From: GWF2-43-63 sp035390965
GTDB lineage: Bacteria > Bacteroidota > Bacteroidia > Bacteroidales > DTU049
Direction: 5' to 3'
NCBI GenBank assembly: GCA_035390965.1
Contig: DAOPKE010000019.1
Coordinates: forward strand, 1-36,149
Length of the DNA stretch: 36,149 nucleotides
Shown here: positions 23,417-30,459 of the stretch, piece by piece
How positions within the stretch are numbered: the first letter of the stretch is position 1
How the letters are laid out: each line of letters begins with the position of its first letter
Notes under the pieces: model-generated
What the model saw: only the letters and a program-made list of their open reading frames with translations
The model's database searches: none
What the model was told of the DNA's origin: nothing
Position numbers and translations under genes: made by a program

Positions 23417-24111
23417 GATTCGTCGCCTCCTTCGTAGGTTTTATAAAAATACTCATCGCGGCCTTTGCTAAATTCAATACCGTGCTGCATAGCATATTCC
23501 TGCGAAGCACTTTCAATTTTTCTGAAGCGCTCGGTGGCTCCTGTGGCATCAAAAATCTTCTGTAAATCGGCAAGTGATTGTTTATCTGTATTACGCAATG
23601 CGCCTGCTTTATCTTGTTTATAACTGGCTCCCAGTCTCTGCAGAATGTCAGTCCGGTTTTCGCGCATCCATTTCCACACCGGTCCCTGTTCGGGATACAT
23701 CTCATTACTGACTTCATCAATGTAAACACAATAACCATATTCAAGAATATGATCACCTACTGTGCGCTTGATGGCCAACTGTCTGCGACCTTGTTCACTA
23801 TGCATGAAAAAACCGGTTTCAATGGAAAGAGCACGCAATGCCTGAACTATATAGCAAGGTACATTGTCGCGCGGGCAGCGGGTTTTGCATGACAAGCACT
23901 CACCGCAACGCCAGATATCATCTTTTTTTAAAAGTTCTTCAAGGTCTTTTTCATTTTCTTTCTGAACCAGATCGACAATCTGCCGTGGATCGTAATCACT
24001 CACAGCCGCAGCCGGACAAACAGCAGTACATGTTCCGCAATTGATGCAGGCTTTCATGCCTTCCTCGTAGCGAATATCCTTTTTTATCTCAGTGTATAGA
24101 CCCATATTCAA
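23413..24111 (-). CDS. hdrC: HdrC-like iron-sulfur protein
   Basis: The 232-residue protein has the HdrC ferredoxin domain with two [4Fe-4S] motifs, Cys22/25/28/32 (CINCGTCTAVCP) and Cys69/72/75/79 (CGECLSCKTRCP). The remaining C-terminal half is helical with no known motif. HdrC relays electrons between HdrA and HdrB. It overlaps HdrB by 4 bp and follows the small ferredoxin gene with only 2 bp between. A second HdrC domain is fused into the QmoC-like protein, so the system has two HdrC-type relays. Confidence 0.9.
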   Translation of the reverse strand: MNMGLYTEIKKDIRYEEGMKACINCGTCTAVCPAAAVSDYDPRQIVDLVQKENEKDLEELLKKDDIWRCGECLSCKTRCPRDNVPCYIVQALRALSIETGFFMHSEQGRRQLAIKRTVGDHILEYGYCVYIDEVSNEMYPEQGPVWKWMRENRTDILQRLGASYKQDKAGALRNTDKQSLADLQKIFDATGATERFRKIESASQEYAMQHGIEFSKGRDEYFYKTYEGGDES

Positions 24112-24113
24112 AA

Positions 24114-24368
24114 TTAACTGATTTCAATAATACGGATTGCACCTGTTGGGCAAACTTCAATACATTTTCCACATAAATCACACAATTCTTCATTACATAC
24201 AAATCGTGTAGGTTTACAGGGAACATCCATTGTCGTGCAATACTTCACACATTTATCGCAACTGTAATTCGACACACGACTGATGGCTTTTTTATCACAA
24301 ATATTATAACAACGACCACAATTGGTGCACAAATGACAATCAATTTCGATGACCTTTTTCATAACCAT
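24114..24368 (-). CDS. Small ferredoxin with three cysteine groups
   Basis: This protein of about 84 residues has Cys motifs in three blocks: CHLCTNCGRCYNIC, SCDKCVKYCTTMDVPC and LCDLCGKCIEVCPTGAI. The first and third have normal [4Fe-4S] spacing and are each followed by a KAI or GAI turn. The middle block could hold a third cluster or a metal site. Translation could begin at 24386, but an AAGGAG ribosome site lies 9 bp before the ATG at 24368, which is preferred. It is a likely electron carrier for the MinD-type, radical SAM or Hdr proteins in the same operon. Confidence 0.85.
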   Translation of the reverse strand: MVMKKVIEIDCHLCTNCGRCYNICDKKAISRVSNYSCDKCVKYCTTMDVPCKPTRFVCNEELCDLCGKCIEVCPTGAIRIIEIS

Positions 24369-24396
24369 TGCTTCAGACTCCTTCATGATTCTGCAA

Positions 24397-24924
24397 TTAA
24401 AATTCTATTCCTTCCCGGGCCTGTATTCCACGAGCAAAATAATGTTTGATTTCTTTCATTTCCGTAACCAGATCGGCCATATCAATCAGTGCTTCCGGAG
24501 CATAACGTCCTGTAAGAACAATTTCCATCTCATCAGGTTTTTGCTCGAGTAATGCAATAACATCGCCTAATGGAAAAAGTTTGTAATAAAGCGCAATGCA
24601 TATTTCATCAAGCACCACAATATCATATTGATTATTGCTGATAATGGCCGTAACACAATTCAAACCGGTGTGAGCTGCATCAATATCTTTTTGTGTTGGT
24701 TTGTTTTTAATGAAACAATCCAACCCAAACTGATGAATTTCAATTTCAGGAAATCTTTTCAACGAATCCAGCTCTGAATAATGCATACCTTTGACAAACT
24801 GTGCAATATAGGTTTTCTTTCCCGCACCTGCAGCCCGCACAGCAAGCCCGATTGCAGCGGTTGTCTTTCCTTTCCCGTTGCCTGTATATAAATGAATGTA
24901 TCCTTTATTTTTATCAGCTGTCAT
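24397..24924 (-). CDS. cobO: Corrinoid adenosyltransferase, CobO/BtuR type
   Basis: The 175-residue protein has the P-loop GNGKGKTTAAIG (residues 15-22 for GNGKGKTT), the family segment YIAQFVKGM, the Walker B strand IVVLDEI and a C-terminal VLTGRYAPEALIDMADLVTEM block. CobO/BtuR enzymes transfer adenosyl from ATP to cob(I)alamin after Co reduction. The length fits. No other cobalamin genes are present in the window, and the gene is surrounded by Fe-S and MinD proteins, so it may serve a corrinoid made elsewhere or have been recruited to a different ATP-using role. Confidence 0.92.
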   Translation of the reverse strand: MTADKNKGYIHLYTGNGKGKTTAAIGLAVRAAGAGKKTYIAQFVKGMHYSELDSLKRFPEIEIHQFGLDCFIKNKPTQKDIDAAHTGLNCVTAIISNNQYDIVVLDEICIALYYKLFPLGDVIALLEQKPDEMEIVLTGRYAPEALIDMADLVTEMKEIKHYFARGIQAREGIEF

Positions 24925-24926
24925 AA

Positions 24927-25865
24927 TTAAACTTTGAACTTGCGAAGGTAATACTTATGATCATCAAATTCAACGCAAATTATATAATTCAGACTAATCA
25001 TTTCAGAAAGAATGCGTTCATCAGCTTTATCTTTCTCCAGGATTTCCTTCATCACATCGTCGCGGATCGGATGCACCGAACACATATTCACAATATCCTC
25101 GATGGCATTTCCGGTTACACCCACAAATGTTCCTTCAAAACCAGTCATCAATTCCGTTTTGATTTTTTTGGATGTAAAAATATTCCAGGCCTGATTGATG
25201 CTGGCTTCGTCGGGCGATGTAGCCCATTCAACAGCCGGCGGACGTGTAGGAATGGAAAGATAGGCCACCGAAGGCGACAACGCTGCAACCAAAACAGCCG
25301 TTTGCTCCACACTGCCAGCATCGTTGTTTACACCTTCAACCAACATGGTTTCACTGATCAACTCGCCATGAAACATGTCTTTGAATGCCTGCAGACCACT
25401 CAGATAATTGCTGAAAGACAATCCCTTCATCGGACGGTTTATCTTTCTCCATATCGCTTCGTTGGGTGCATCAACTTTTACTGAAACCAGGTCTGCCCGG
25501 TCCAGGTCTTCGCGAACCTGCCCATCAAAGAGCATTGATGCATTTGTTATAACAGCTATCGGAATGCCGAAACTCTTGAGCTTCTCAATTGTTTTTCCCA
25601 AATTCAGATCAAGTGTTGGTTCACCATTGGCAACAAATGTCAGATAATCGGGCTTATCGTCCGGAGACAACGCTGCCATATGCTTTTCCAATTCTGAAAA
25701 TATCACATCCGGAGAATAAAACACTTCGCGCGTAATGCTGAAATGCTTTGTGAGTCCAACCTGACAATAAATGCAGGAATACGAACAGACTTTTCGAGAT
25801 GGGATATTGTTTATTCCCAGACTTTTTCCCAAACGCCGCGAAGGAACCGGCCCAAAAGTGATCAT
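24927..25865 (-). CDS. Radical SAM protein (COG0731-like)
   Basis: The 312-residue protein has the radical SAM cluster motif CSYSCIYC (Cys27, Cys31, Cys34) in the opening GPVPSRRLGKSLGIN...KVC that marks the COG0731 group. Further landmarks are the SAM-binding FVANGEPTLD and VITNASML strands. The C-terminal 60 residues (from about 255) resemble a small winged-helix segment. COG0731 proteins often lie with MinD-type ATPases in anaerobes, with unknown substrates. It overlaps the next gene upstream by 4 bp, so it is coupled to it. Confidence 0.88.
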   Translation of the reverse strand: MITFGPVPSRRLGKSLGINNIPSRKVCSYSCIYCQVGLTKHFSITREVFYSPDVIFSELEKHMAALSPDDKPDYLTFVANGEPTLDLNLGKTIEKLKSFGIPIAVITNASMLFDGQVREDLDRADLVSVKVDAPNEAIWRKINRPMKGLSFSNYLSGLQAFKDMFHGELISETMLVEGVNNDAGSVEQTAVLVAALSPSVAYLSIPTRPPAVEWATSPDEASINQAWNIFTSKKIKTELMTGFEGTFVGVTGNAIEDIVNMCSVHPIRDDVMKEILEKDKADERILSEMISLNYIICVEFDDHKYYLRKFKV

Positions 25866-26731
25866 TTGATTTCGTTTTGAATGTTTTTCCAGATGTTCAA
25901 AGTATTTTTCGAAACAATCGATTCCGGAGCATATTCAACATAACTTTTCCCATTTACCATGGCTTCGGTAACAACCGGTTCGTAAGGCAGCAAAGCAACC
26001 ACCGGAACATTCATTGTAGCACAATACTGCTTTATTTCTTCAGTCATTTCTGCATTCAGGTCATACTTATTGATTACAACCATTGCATAAATGCGGAAAT
26101 GAAAAACAGTTTCCAAAGCCCTCTCCAAATCATGCTTTCCCGACAATGTTGGTTCGGTAACAATGATTACTTTATCGATGCCGGTTATGGTAGAAATCAC
26201 CGGACAGCCAATACCCGGAGGTCCATCATAGAGAATCACCTCATAATTATTTTCCTTGGCTATCTCTTTGGCTTTTTCGCGTACCAGACTCACCAGACGC
26301 CCCGAATTCTCTTCACCCGGAGCCAGACGACCATACACCATGTGACCATAGCGGAAAGTACCACTGTATAAACGGCTTTTATCATTATCAAGCATCGAAA
26401 TGGCATTAACCGGACAAATACGCTCACAAAGCCGGCACCCATCACAACTGATTTCCGATATTTCGACCCGGCCATTCACTTCGGAAATGGCTCCAAACTC
26501 ACAATAATCAATGCATTTCCCACACTGCGTGCATACATCATAATTGATTTCTGCCTTTTGTCCGGAAACAAAAACTTCTTCTTCGGAATGATTGGGCTGA
26601 AAAAGCAAATACTGATTGGCCGCATCCACATCGCAATCAGCAAGTAAAATATTTTTCGATATACTTGCCAGTGAAGCAACCACACTACTCTTTCCGGTTC
26701 CACCTTTACCACTGATTACTGCTACTTCCAT
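25862..26731 (-). CDS. MinD/Mrp-type P-loop ATPase with inserted ferredoxin domain (A)
   Basis: The 289-residue protein begins with the deviant Walker A SGKGGTGKSSV (KGGTGKS at residues 9-15). Between this and the Walker B-type strand VILYDGPPGIGCPV it has an inserted ferredoxin with two [4Fe-4S] motifs (CTQCGKCIDYC and CDGCRLCERICP). This is the architecture of the MinD superfamily ATPases in ORP gene clusters of anaerobes. They are thought to bind or transfer Fe-S or metal clusters. It overlaps the sister gene by 10 bp and the radical SAM gene by 4 bp. Confidence 0.92.
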   Translation of the reverse strand: MEVAVISGKGGTGKSSVVASLASISKNILLADCDVDAANQYLLFQPNHSEEEVFVSGQKAEINYDVCTQCGKCIDYCEFGAISEVNGRVEISEISCDGCRLCERICPVNAISMLDNDKSRLYSGTFRYGHMVYGRLAPGEENSGRLVSLVREKAKEIAKENNYEVILYDGPPGIGCPVISTITGIDKVIIVTEPTLSGKHDLERALETVFHFRIYAMVVINKYDLNAEMTEEIKQYCATMNVPVVALLPYEPVVTEAMVNGKSYVEYAPESIVSKNTLNIWKNIQNEIK

Positions 26732-27600
26732 GACTGTTGAATCAAAGTTTTATATAAATCCTGAAATTTTTCCAACCACAATTGATCGATGGCCGAAATC
26801 AGTTTTCCTTTGGAATATGCCAGCGCAATTTCGCGCGAAAAAGGAATCTCCATAAGCAACGGCAAATTCATTTTTCCGAGATAATCATACACATCGCGGT
26901 TGCCAATACCAGCACGGTTTACAATAACACCAAGCGGCTTATTCATCTCACGCAAAGTCTCAACCGATTGCTTCAGATCGCTCAGACCAAAAGGCGTTGG
27001 TTCGGTAACCAGCACAACAAAATCGGCCAGATTAGCAGTCTGTATAAAAGGACACGACGTTCCCGGCGGAGAATCGAATAAAACAAAAGGATCGGCATCG
27101 GCTTCTGCAATTGATGATTTGATCACTTTTACAGAAGAATACACGCCGACTTTTGTGCGACCTTCTACCAATGCATGAGTTGCATCTACAGCGTAACGCG
27201 AAACCGTTCCCAGCAGACTTTGCTTTTCGCTGATGGCATTGTCGTTACAAGCTACAAAACAAGCACCACAGCCATGACAAAGATCTTCCATAACCTTAAT
27301 GACATGCATTGAAGGAACATGGAAAATGGCATTATAGGTGCAATAATCATGACAGCGTCCACAATGGGTACACATGCCTTCATCAATCACCGGAACCTTT
27401 TGGGTTATTTCAAACGATTTTTCCAAAGACCCGCTGATAAACAAATGCACATTGGGTTCTTCGGCATCACTATCAACAATGGTAGCCGGCAGATTGGCAT
27501 GCTGCATGGCATAAAACAGATTGGTAGCAACAAATGTTTTGCCGGTACCACCCTTGCCACTGGCAACAGCGATTTTAATTTTTTGAATTTTATCAGTCAT
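26722..27600 (-). CDS. MinD/Mrp-type P-loop ATPase with inserted ferredoxin domain (B)
   Basis: The 292-residue paralogue of the next gene has Walker A ASGKGGTGKTF, DSDAEEPNVHLFI, then an inserted ferredoxin (CTHCGRCHDYC and CHGCGACFVAC), and the Walker B region LFDSPPGTSCPF. Such pairs probably work as heterodimers. The open frame begins at 27624, but MTDKIQKIKIAVAS at 27600 is the natural start and overlaps the CGGC gene by 8 bp. Confidence 0.92.
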   Translation of the reverse strand: MTDKIQKIKIAVASGKGGTGKTFVATNLFYAMQHANLPATIVDSDAEEPNVHLFISGSLEKSFEITQKVPVIDEGMCTHCGRCHDYCTYNAIFHVPSMHVIKVMEDLCHGCGACFVACNDNAISEKQSLLGTVSRYAVDATHALVEGRTKVGVYSSVKVIKSSIAEADADPFVLFDSPPGTSCPFIQTANLADFVVLVTEPTPFGLSDLKQSVETLREMNKPLGVIVNRAGIGNRDVYDYLGKMNLPLLMEIPFSREIALAYSKGKLISAIDQLWLEKFQDLYKTLIQQSWK

Positions 27601-28036
27601 ATTCCAATCGCATCTTTTCATCACACAAAGTGGGCGCTATCAGCCGTTTCCACGAACTGCTGTTCCATGTGCCCAAAGCCTGATGAGTAATAAAATATTT
27701 CTGAGGAATCGGATGAGTTCCGACAACCACTTTCAATCCATATTTCTCAGTAATGAATTTCTCAAAATATTCAATGTTGCGGCAAGGCGGATAGCCAACC
27801 ACCATACCAGTTGCAAAATGAACATGCGTTACACCATTTTTCACCATTTCGGCAGGCGCATATTCAATGTTCCCGCCAGGACAACCGTCGCAGGTAGTGT
27901 AAGCCGCAATTTCAACGTCCTGATTCTGGTACATTGAAAAGGCCCCTTCGCGCTTTTGCAGAGCTCTGAAACATTTTCCACCAGCACAGGTATGATAACG
28001 GTTACAAATGATAATGCCAATCTTAATCTTTTCCAT
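27593..28036 (-). CDS. CGGC-domain protein
   Basis: The 147-residue protein matches the CGGC-domain family (PF08821), named for conserved Cys and Gly residues: IIICNRYHTCAGGKCFRAL near the start, YTTCDGCPGGN, then VHFATGMVVGYPPC. The many Cys suggest metal or Fe-S binding, but no activity is known. It is co-directional with and overlaps the MinD-type gene, so it is part of the operon. Confidence 0.85.
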   Translation of the reverse strand: MEKIKIGIIICNRYHTCAGGKCFRALQKREGAFSMYQNQDVEIAAYTTCDGCPGGNIEYAPAEMVKNGVTHVHFATGMVVGYPPCRNIEYFEKFITEKYGLKVVVGTHPIPQKYFITHQALGTWNSSSWKRLIAPTLCDEKMRLEYD

Positions 28037-28047
28037 CCTTACATTTT

Positions 28048-28920
28048 TTAAGGATTATACACATTAAAACTCCCTTTTTCAACACCCAGACGTTCACCAA
28101 TCACATCGCATTTGGCCATCAATAAAAAGAAAATACGCGGATCGTGCAGATCAATCAATCCTTCGAGATTTCCCTGACCTTTCGAAATAATCAGATCAGC
28201 TTCGTAAAAAACTTTTAAAAACTCTTGGCTGCAATTTGGTAAAACCGTGGAAGGATTGCCCGCTCCATTAGAAATGACATCGGCCACCTTGTCGATTCCC
28301 ACCAAAAGAGCATCTTCCATGGTTACATCGTTGAGAATGGCTTTGCCTCTCACCGCAAAAGTAACATGGTTGTGCATGATGGTTTCGATGAACAATCGGT
28401 CAAACACTATTTCGCCGGCATTATCACCCAGATACAATATATGTTTTGCTTCGGCAATACGGGTTCTGAGCTGTTCCGAATAATCAATGGCCAGCTTGAC
28501 TTCCAATGCTTTTTTAATGGTAGCATGAATGTCGAAATTGCTGTGAGCGCCATAATCCATTACATTTCCGGCAATAGCCAACCGCAAAGCCATCGTAAAA
28601 GGATCATCGGAGTGCATGACCTGCGGTTTAATTTTCTGATAGAGCTCAAGCGCAATCTCATTGTTTTCTTTTTTTTCTGAAGCAAAAGGATCGCCCTCTC
28701 CAATCATTTTTCCGAAAGCTGTATTGAGAATCTGCTGCACCTGTTGTGCAGGCAAATAATCATTTTTTTTCCAGGTTTCATCGTAAAACCGGAGAAATTC
28801 ATCGCGCGATTTTTGATCAACATTAAACTTGTCAAACAAACGTTGATATGTTCTCAGAAAACATTGCAAACATCTTTCATCGATGCGCTTTTCCGTTTTA
28901 GTGCTTGCACTGTCCGTCAT
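28048..28920 (-). CDS. DUF89/ARMT1-like family protein
   Basis: The 290-residue protein has an N-terminal RCLQCFLRTYQRLFDKF segment and the DUF89 metal-site motifs YLGDNAGEIVFDRLFIE and LIISKGQGNLEGL. DUF89 members of known activity are metal-dependent phosphatases that remove damaged or side-product phosphometabolites. The substrate of prokaryotic members of this subgroup is unknown. The frame extends to 28953, but MTDSASTK at 28920 is chosen. It still overlaps the NifX-like gene by 23 bp, so the exact start is uncertain. Confidence 0.85.
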   Translation of the reverse strand: MTDSASTKTEKRIDERCLQCFLRTYQRLFDKFNVDQKSRDEFLRFYDETWKKNDYLPAQQVQQILNTAFGKMIGEGDPFASEKKENNEIALELYQKIKPQVMHSDDPFTMALRLAIAGNVMDYGAHSNFDIHATIKKALEVKLAIDYSEQLRTRIAEAKHILYLGDNAGEIVFDRLFIETIMHNHVTFAVRGKAILNDVTMEDALLVGIDKVADVISNGAGNPSTVLPNCSQEFLKVFYEADLIISKGQGNLEGLIDLHDPRIFFLLMAKCDVIGERLGVEKGSFNVYNP

Positions 28921-29269
28921 GTTCATGTCCATCATGATTGCAATAATTGGCACTCAACTGAAGCCGGTTGTTCAGGAAATCCTCGACCAGTTCTGTAGCG
29001 CTTTTGATGGGTGCTCCGACAAAAGCATTAATATTCTGCTCGTTGAACAACATGACGGCTTGTTGTCCCATGCCACCAGCAATGACGTCGGTAACACCAA
29101 AACCAGCAACCCAGCGTGGGTACAAACCTGGAACATGTTCCGGCGGGACAACTTCTTTAAAATCAATGACCATGTTGTTTTCAGCTTCAACAATAGCAAA
29201 AGTCTGACAATGACCAAAATGTGCACATAGCACTCCATTTTCAAGGGGAATAGCAAATTTTCTTTTCAT
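28898..29269 (-). CDS. NifX/ORP-like metal-cluster-binding protein (1)
   Basis: The 123-residue protein belongs to the dinitrogenase iron-molybdenum cofactor family (NifX/NifB C-terminal-like, including the orange protein ORP). Landmarks are FAIPLENGVLCAHFGHCQTFAIVE at the start, FGVTDVIAGGMGQQAVMLF and VGAPIKSATELVEDFL. The tail, HDGHEHDGQCKH, is rich in His and Cys and is probably metal-binding. It is the first gene of the 11-gene leftward run, and a terminator-like hairpin lies only 15 bp before its start codon, so its expression may be controlled by attenuation. Confidence 0.88.
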   Translation of the reverse strand: MKRKFAIPLENGVLCAHFGHCQTFAIVEAENNMVIDFKEVVPPEHVPGLYPRWVAGFGVTDVIAGGMGQQAVMLFNEQNINAFVGAPIKSATELVEDFLNNRLQLSANYCNHDGHEHDGQCKH

Positions 29270-29364
29270 TCAATCTTATTTTTAAAAAAAGGGAGGCGAA
29301 GAGTTACCTCCCTTAAAATCAAAAACCACTTATGAAACAAGCCCGACCTCTTCTGCCGAAGCAT
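29266..29364 (-). CDS. Possible 32-aa leader ORF overlapping NifX-like start
   Basis: ATG at 29364 opens a short frame (MLRQKRSGLFHKWFLILREV...) that runs through the hairpin at 29284-29314 and stops at a TGA sharing bases with the next ATG (ATGA). It is basic and has no known family. This could be a leader peptide for attenuation or pure chance. It lies in the 55-bp sequence that is duplicated across the assembly gap. Confidence 0.25.
   Translation of the reverse strand: MLRQKRSGLFHKWFLILREVTLRLPFFKNKIE
29284..29314 (-). terminator. Terminator-like hairpin immediately before NifX-like gene
   Basis: AAGGGAGG (29289-29296) pairs with CCTCCCTT (29307-29314). Read leftward it is followed by seven T. 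The start codon of the NifX-like gene is only 15 bp further on, so no promoter fits between. It either ends the upstream DUF134 transcript partly or works as an attenuator. Confidence 0.7.
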
Positions 29365-29527
29365 TTTTTGTCNNNNNNNNNNNNNNNNNNNNNNNNNNNN
29401 NNNNNNNNNNNNNNNNNNNNNNNNNNNNNNNNNNNNNNNNNNNNNNNNNNNNNNNNNNNNNNNNNNNNNNNNATCAAAAACCACTTATGAAACAAGCCCG
29501 ACCTCTTCTGCCGAAGCATTTTTTGTC
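29318..29527. other. Assembly gap (Ns at 29373-29472) with identical 55-bp flanks
   Basis: 29318-29372 and 29473-29527 are the same 55-bp sequence (from ATCAAAAACC to TTTTTGTC) on either side of 100 Ns. The likely explanation is two contig ends that overlap by one k-mer and were scaffolded rather than merged. A true tandem repeat that broke the assembly is the alternative. The rest of this 380-bp intergenic stretch up to 29649 shows no gene. Confidence 0.85.
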
Positions 29528-29649
29528 TGAATTTGATCTGAACCTCAACATCCAATTGTTTAATTATTGTCCGATTTCAATTAAAATGTTGTTCAGATTT
29601 TTGTAAACCAAGTTATGTTTTTTCAGAACCAAAAACAGGTTTCAAAAAA

Positions 29650-29925
29650 CTACACCTGCCCATTTCCATTCTGAGCACCACGGCCAAAACCGCGACCAAA
29701 TCCACGACCAAAACCTCGGCCAAATCCGCGGCCAAAGCCACGTCCGCCACCACGACCCCAGCCAAAATTATTTGCCTGAAAATCGTCGGGTAAATTATTG
29801 TTGGTGTTTGCATCAGCTTCAGAAGTCTGATTGCGGGCGCCAGCACCGAAATTTGTGCAACGTCCCATTCTGCGGCCAGTCATGGCCCCTTGTCCGTTTG
29901 GACCTGTTTTATCAAATCCTGGCAT
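29650..29925 (-). CDS. DUF5320 family protein with GRGF repeats (A)
   Basis: The 91-residue protein starts with the DUF5320 signature MPGFDKTGPNGQGAMTGRRMGRC and has a Gly/Arg/Phe-rich tail in which GRGF recurs about six times. DUF5320 proteins are small, and lie in MinD/NifX/DUF134 clusters of anaerobes. Their function is unknown, and the repeat suggests an intrinsically disordered tail. AGGAGG lies 6 bp before the ATG, a strong ribosome site unusual for this phylum. It follows the smaller DUF5320 gene by 20 bp. Confidence 0.85.
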   Translation of the reverse strand: MPGFDKTGPNGQGAMTGRRMGRCTNFGAGARNQTSEADANTNNNLPDDFQANNFGWGRGGGRGFGRGFGRGFGRGFGRGFGRGAQNGNGQV

Positions 29926-29945
29926 ATTAACCTCCTGTTTTTAAA

Positions 29946-30131
29946 TTATTGGTTACCTTCTTTTTTTCTTTTTCCTTTACCATCGCCGCAACCATCAGCT
30001 TTACGACGTTTTCCGAGTCCTTTCCCCAGTTTCTTCAGCTTTTCTTCATCCGAAAGCTTACTGCACCGGCCAAGTTTGCGGCCAGTGCCTGAACCATTAC
30101 CATCGGGTCCTGTTCCATCTAAACGAGGCAT
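29946..30131 (-). CDS. DUF5320 family protein, short (B)
   Basis: The 61-residue protein begins with MPRLDGTGPDGNGSGTGRKLGRC, the same signature as its neighbour (M-P-x2-D-x-T-G-P-x-G-x-G), and ends in a Lys-rich tail with no GRGF repeats. Two DUF5320 genes in tandem are probably an old duplication. It lies 12 bp after the NifX-like gene, in the same operon. Confidence 0.85.
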   Translation of the reverse strand: MPRLDGTGPDGNGSGTGRKLGRCSKLSDEEKLKKLGKGLGKRRKADGCGDGKGKRKKEGNQ

Positions 30132-30143
30132 GACATTTTAATT

Positions 30144-30458
30144 TTAATGATTCAACAATGCTGTAACGTCCCTTACAGACTTGGGTTCTTTTATAATGAT
30201 CATCTGAATTCTCAGACTATCAAGCAACGATTTTATTTTCATTCCGAATTCACCGGAAACAATCTTTTCCACATTTTTTTCGGCCAAAAGCTGAACTGAA
30301 GCCGGGCCTGCACCTTCCGATGCATTTTTATTCGGATTGGGAATAAATTCCGATGACTTGCTTTCAGTGTCATAAACAACAAAATACGAACAACGCCCAA
30401 AACGGCTGTCCAACATTGAGTCAAAAGAATCTCCGGTCGATGTGATTGCTACTTTCAT
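30144..30458 (-). CDS. NifX/ORP-like metal-cluster-binding protein (2)
   Basis: The 104-residue protein belongs to the same family as the gene at 28898-29269: MKVAITSTGDSFDSMLDSRFGRCSYFVVYD, GPASVQLLAEKNVEKIVSGEFG. This is close to the small single-domain ORP-type proteins that carry metal-sulfide clusters. It is separated from DUF134 by a single base, so the two are co-translated. Confidence 0.88.
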   Translation of the reverse strand: MKVAITSTGDSFDSMLDSRFGRCSYFVVYDTESKSSEFIPNPNKNASEGAGPASVQLLAEKNVEKIVSGEFGMKIKSLLDSLRIQMIIIKEPKSVRDVTALLNH

Positions 30459-30459
30459 A

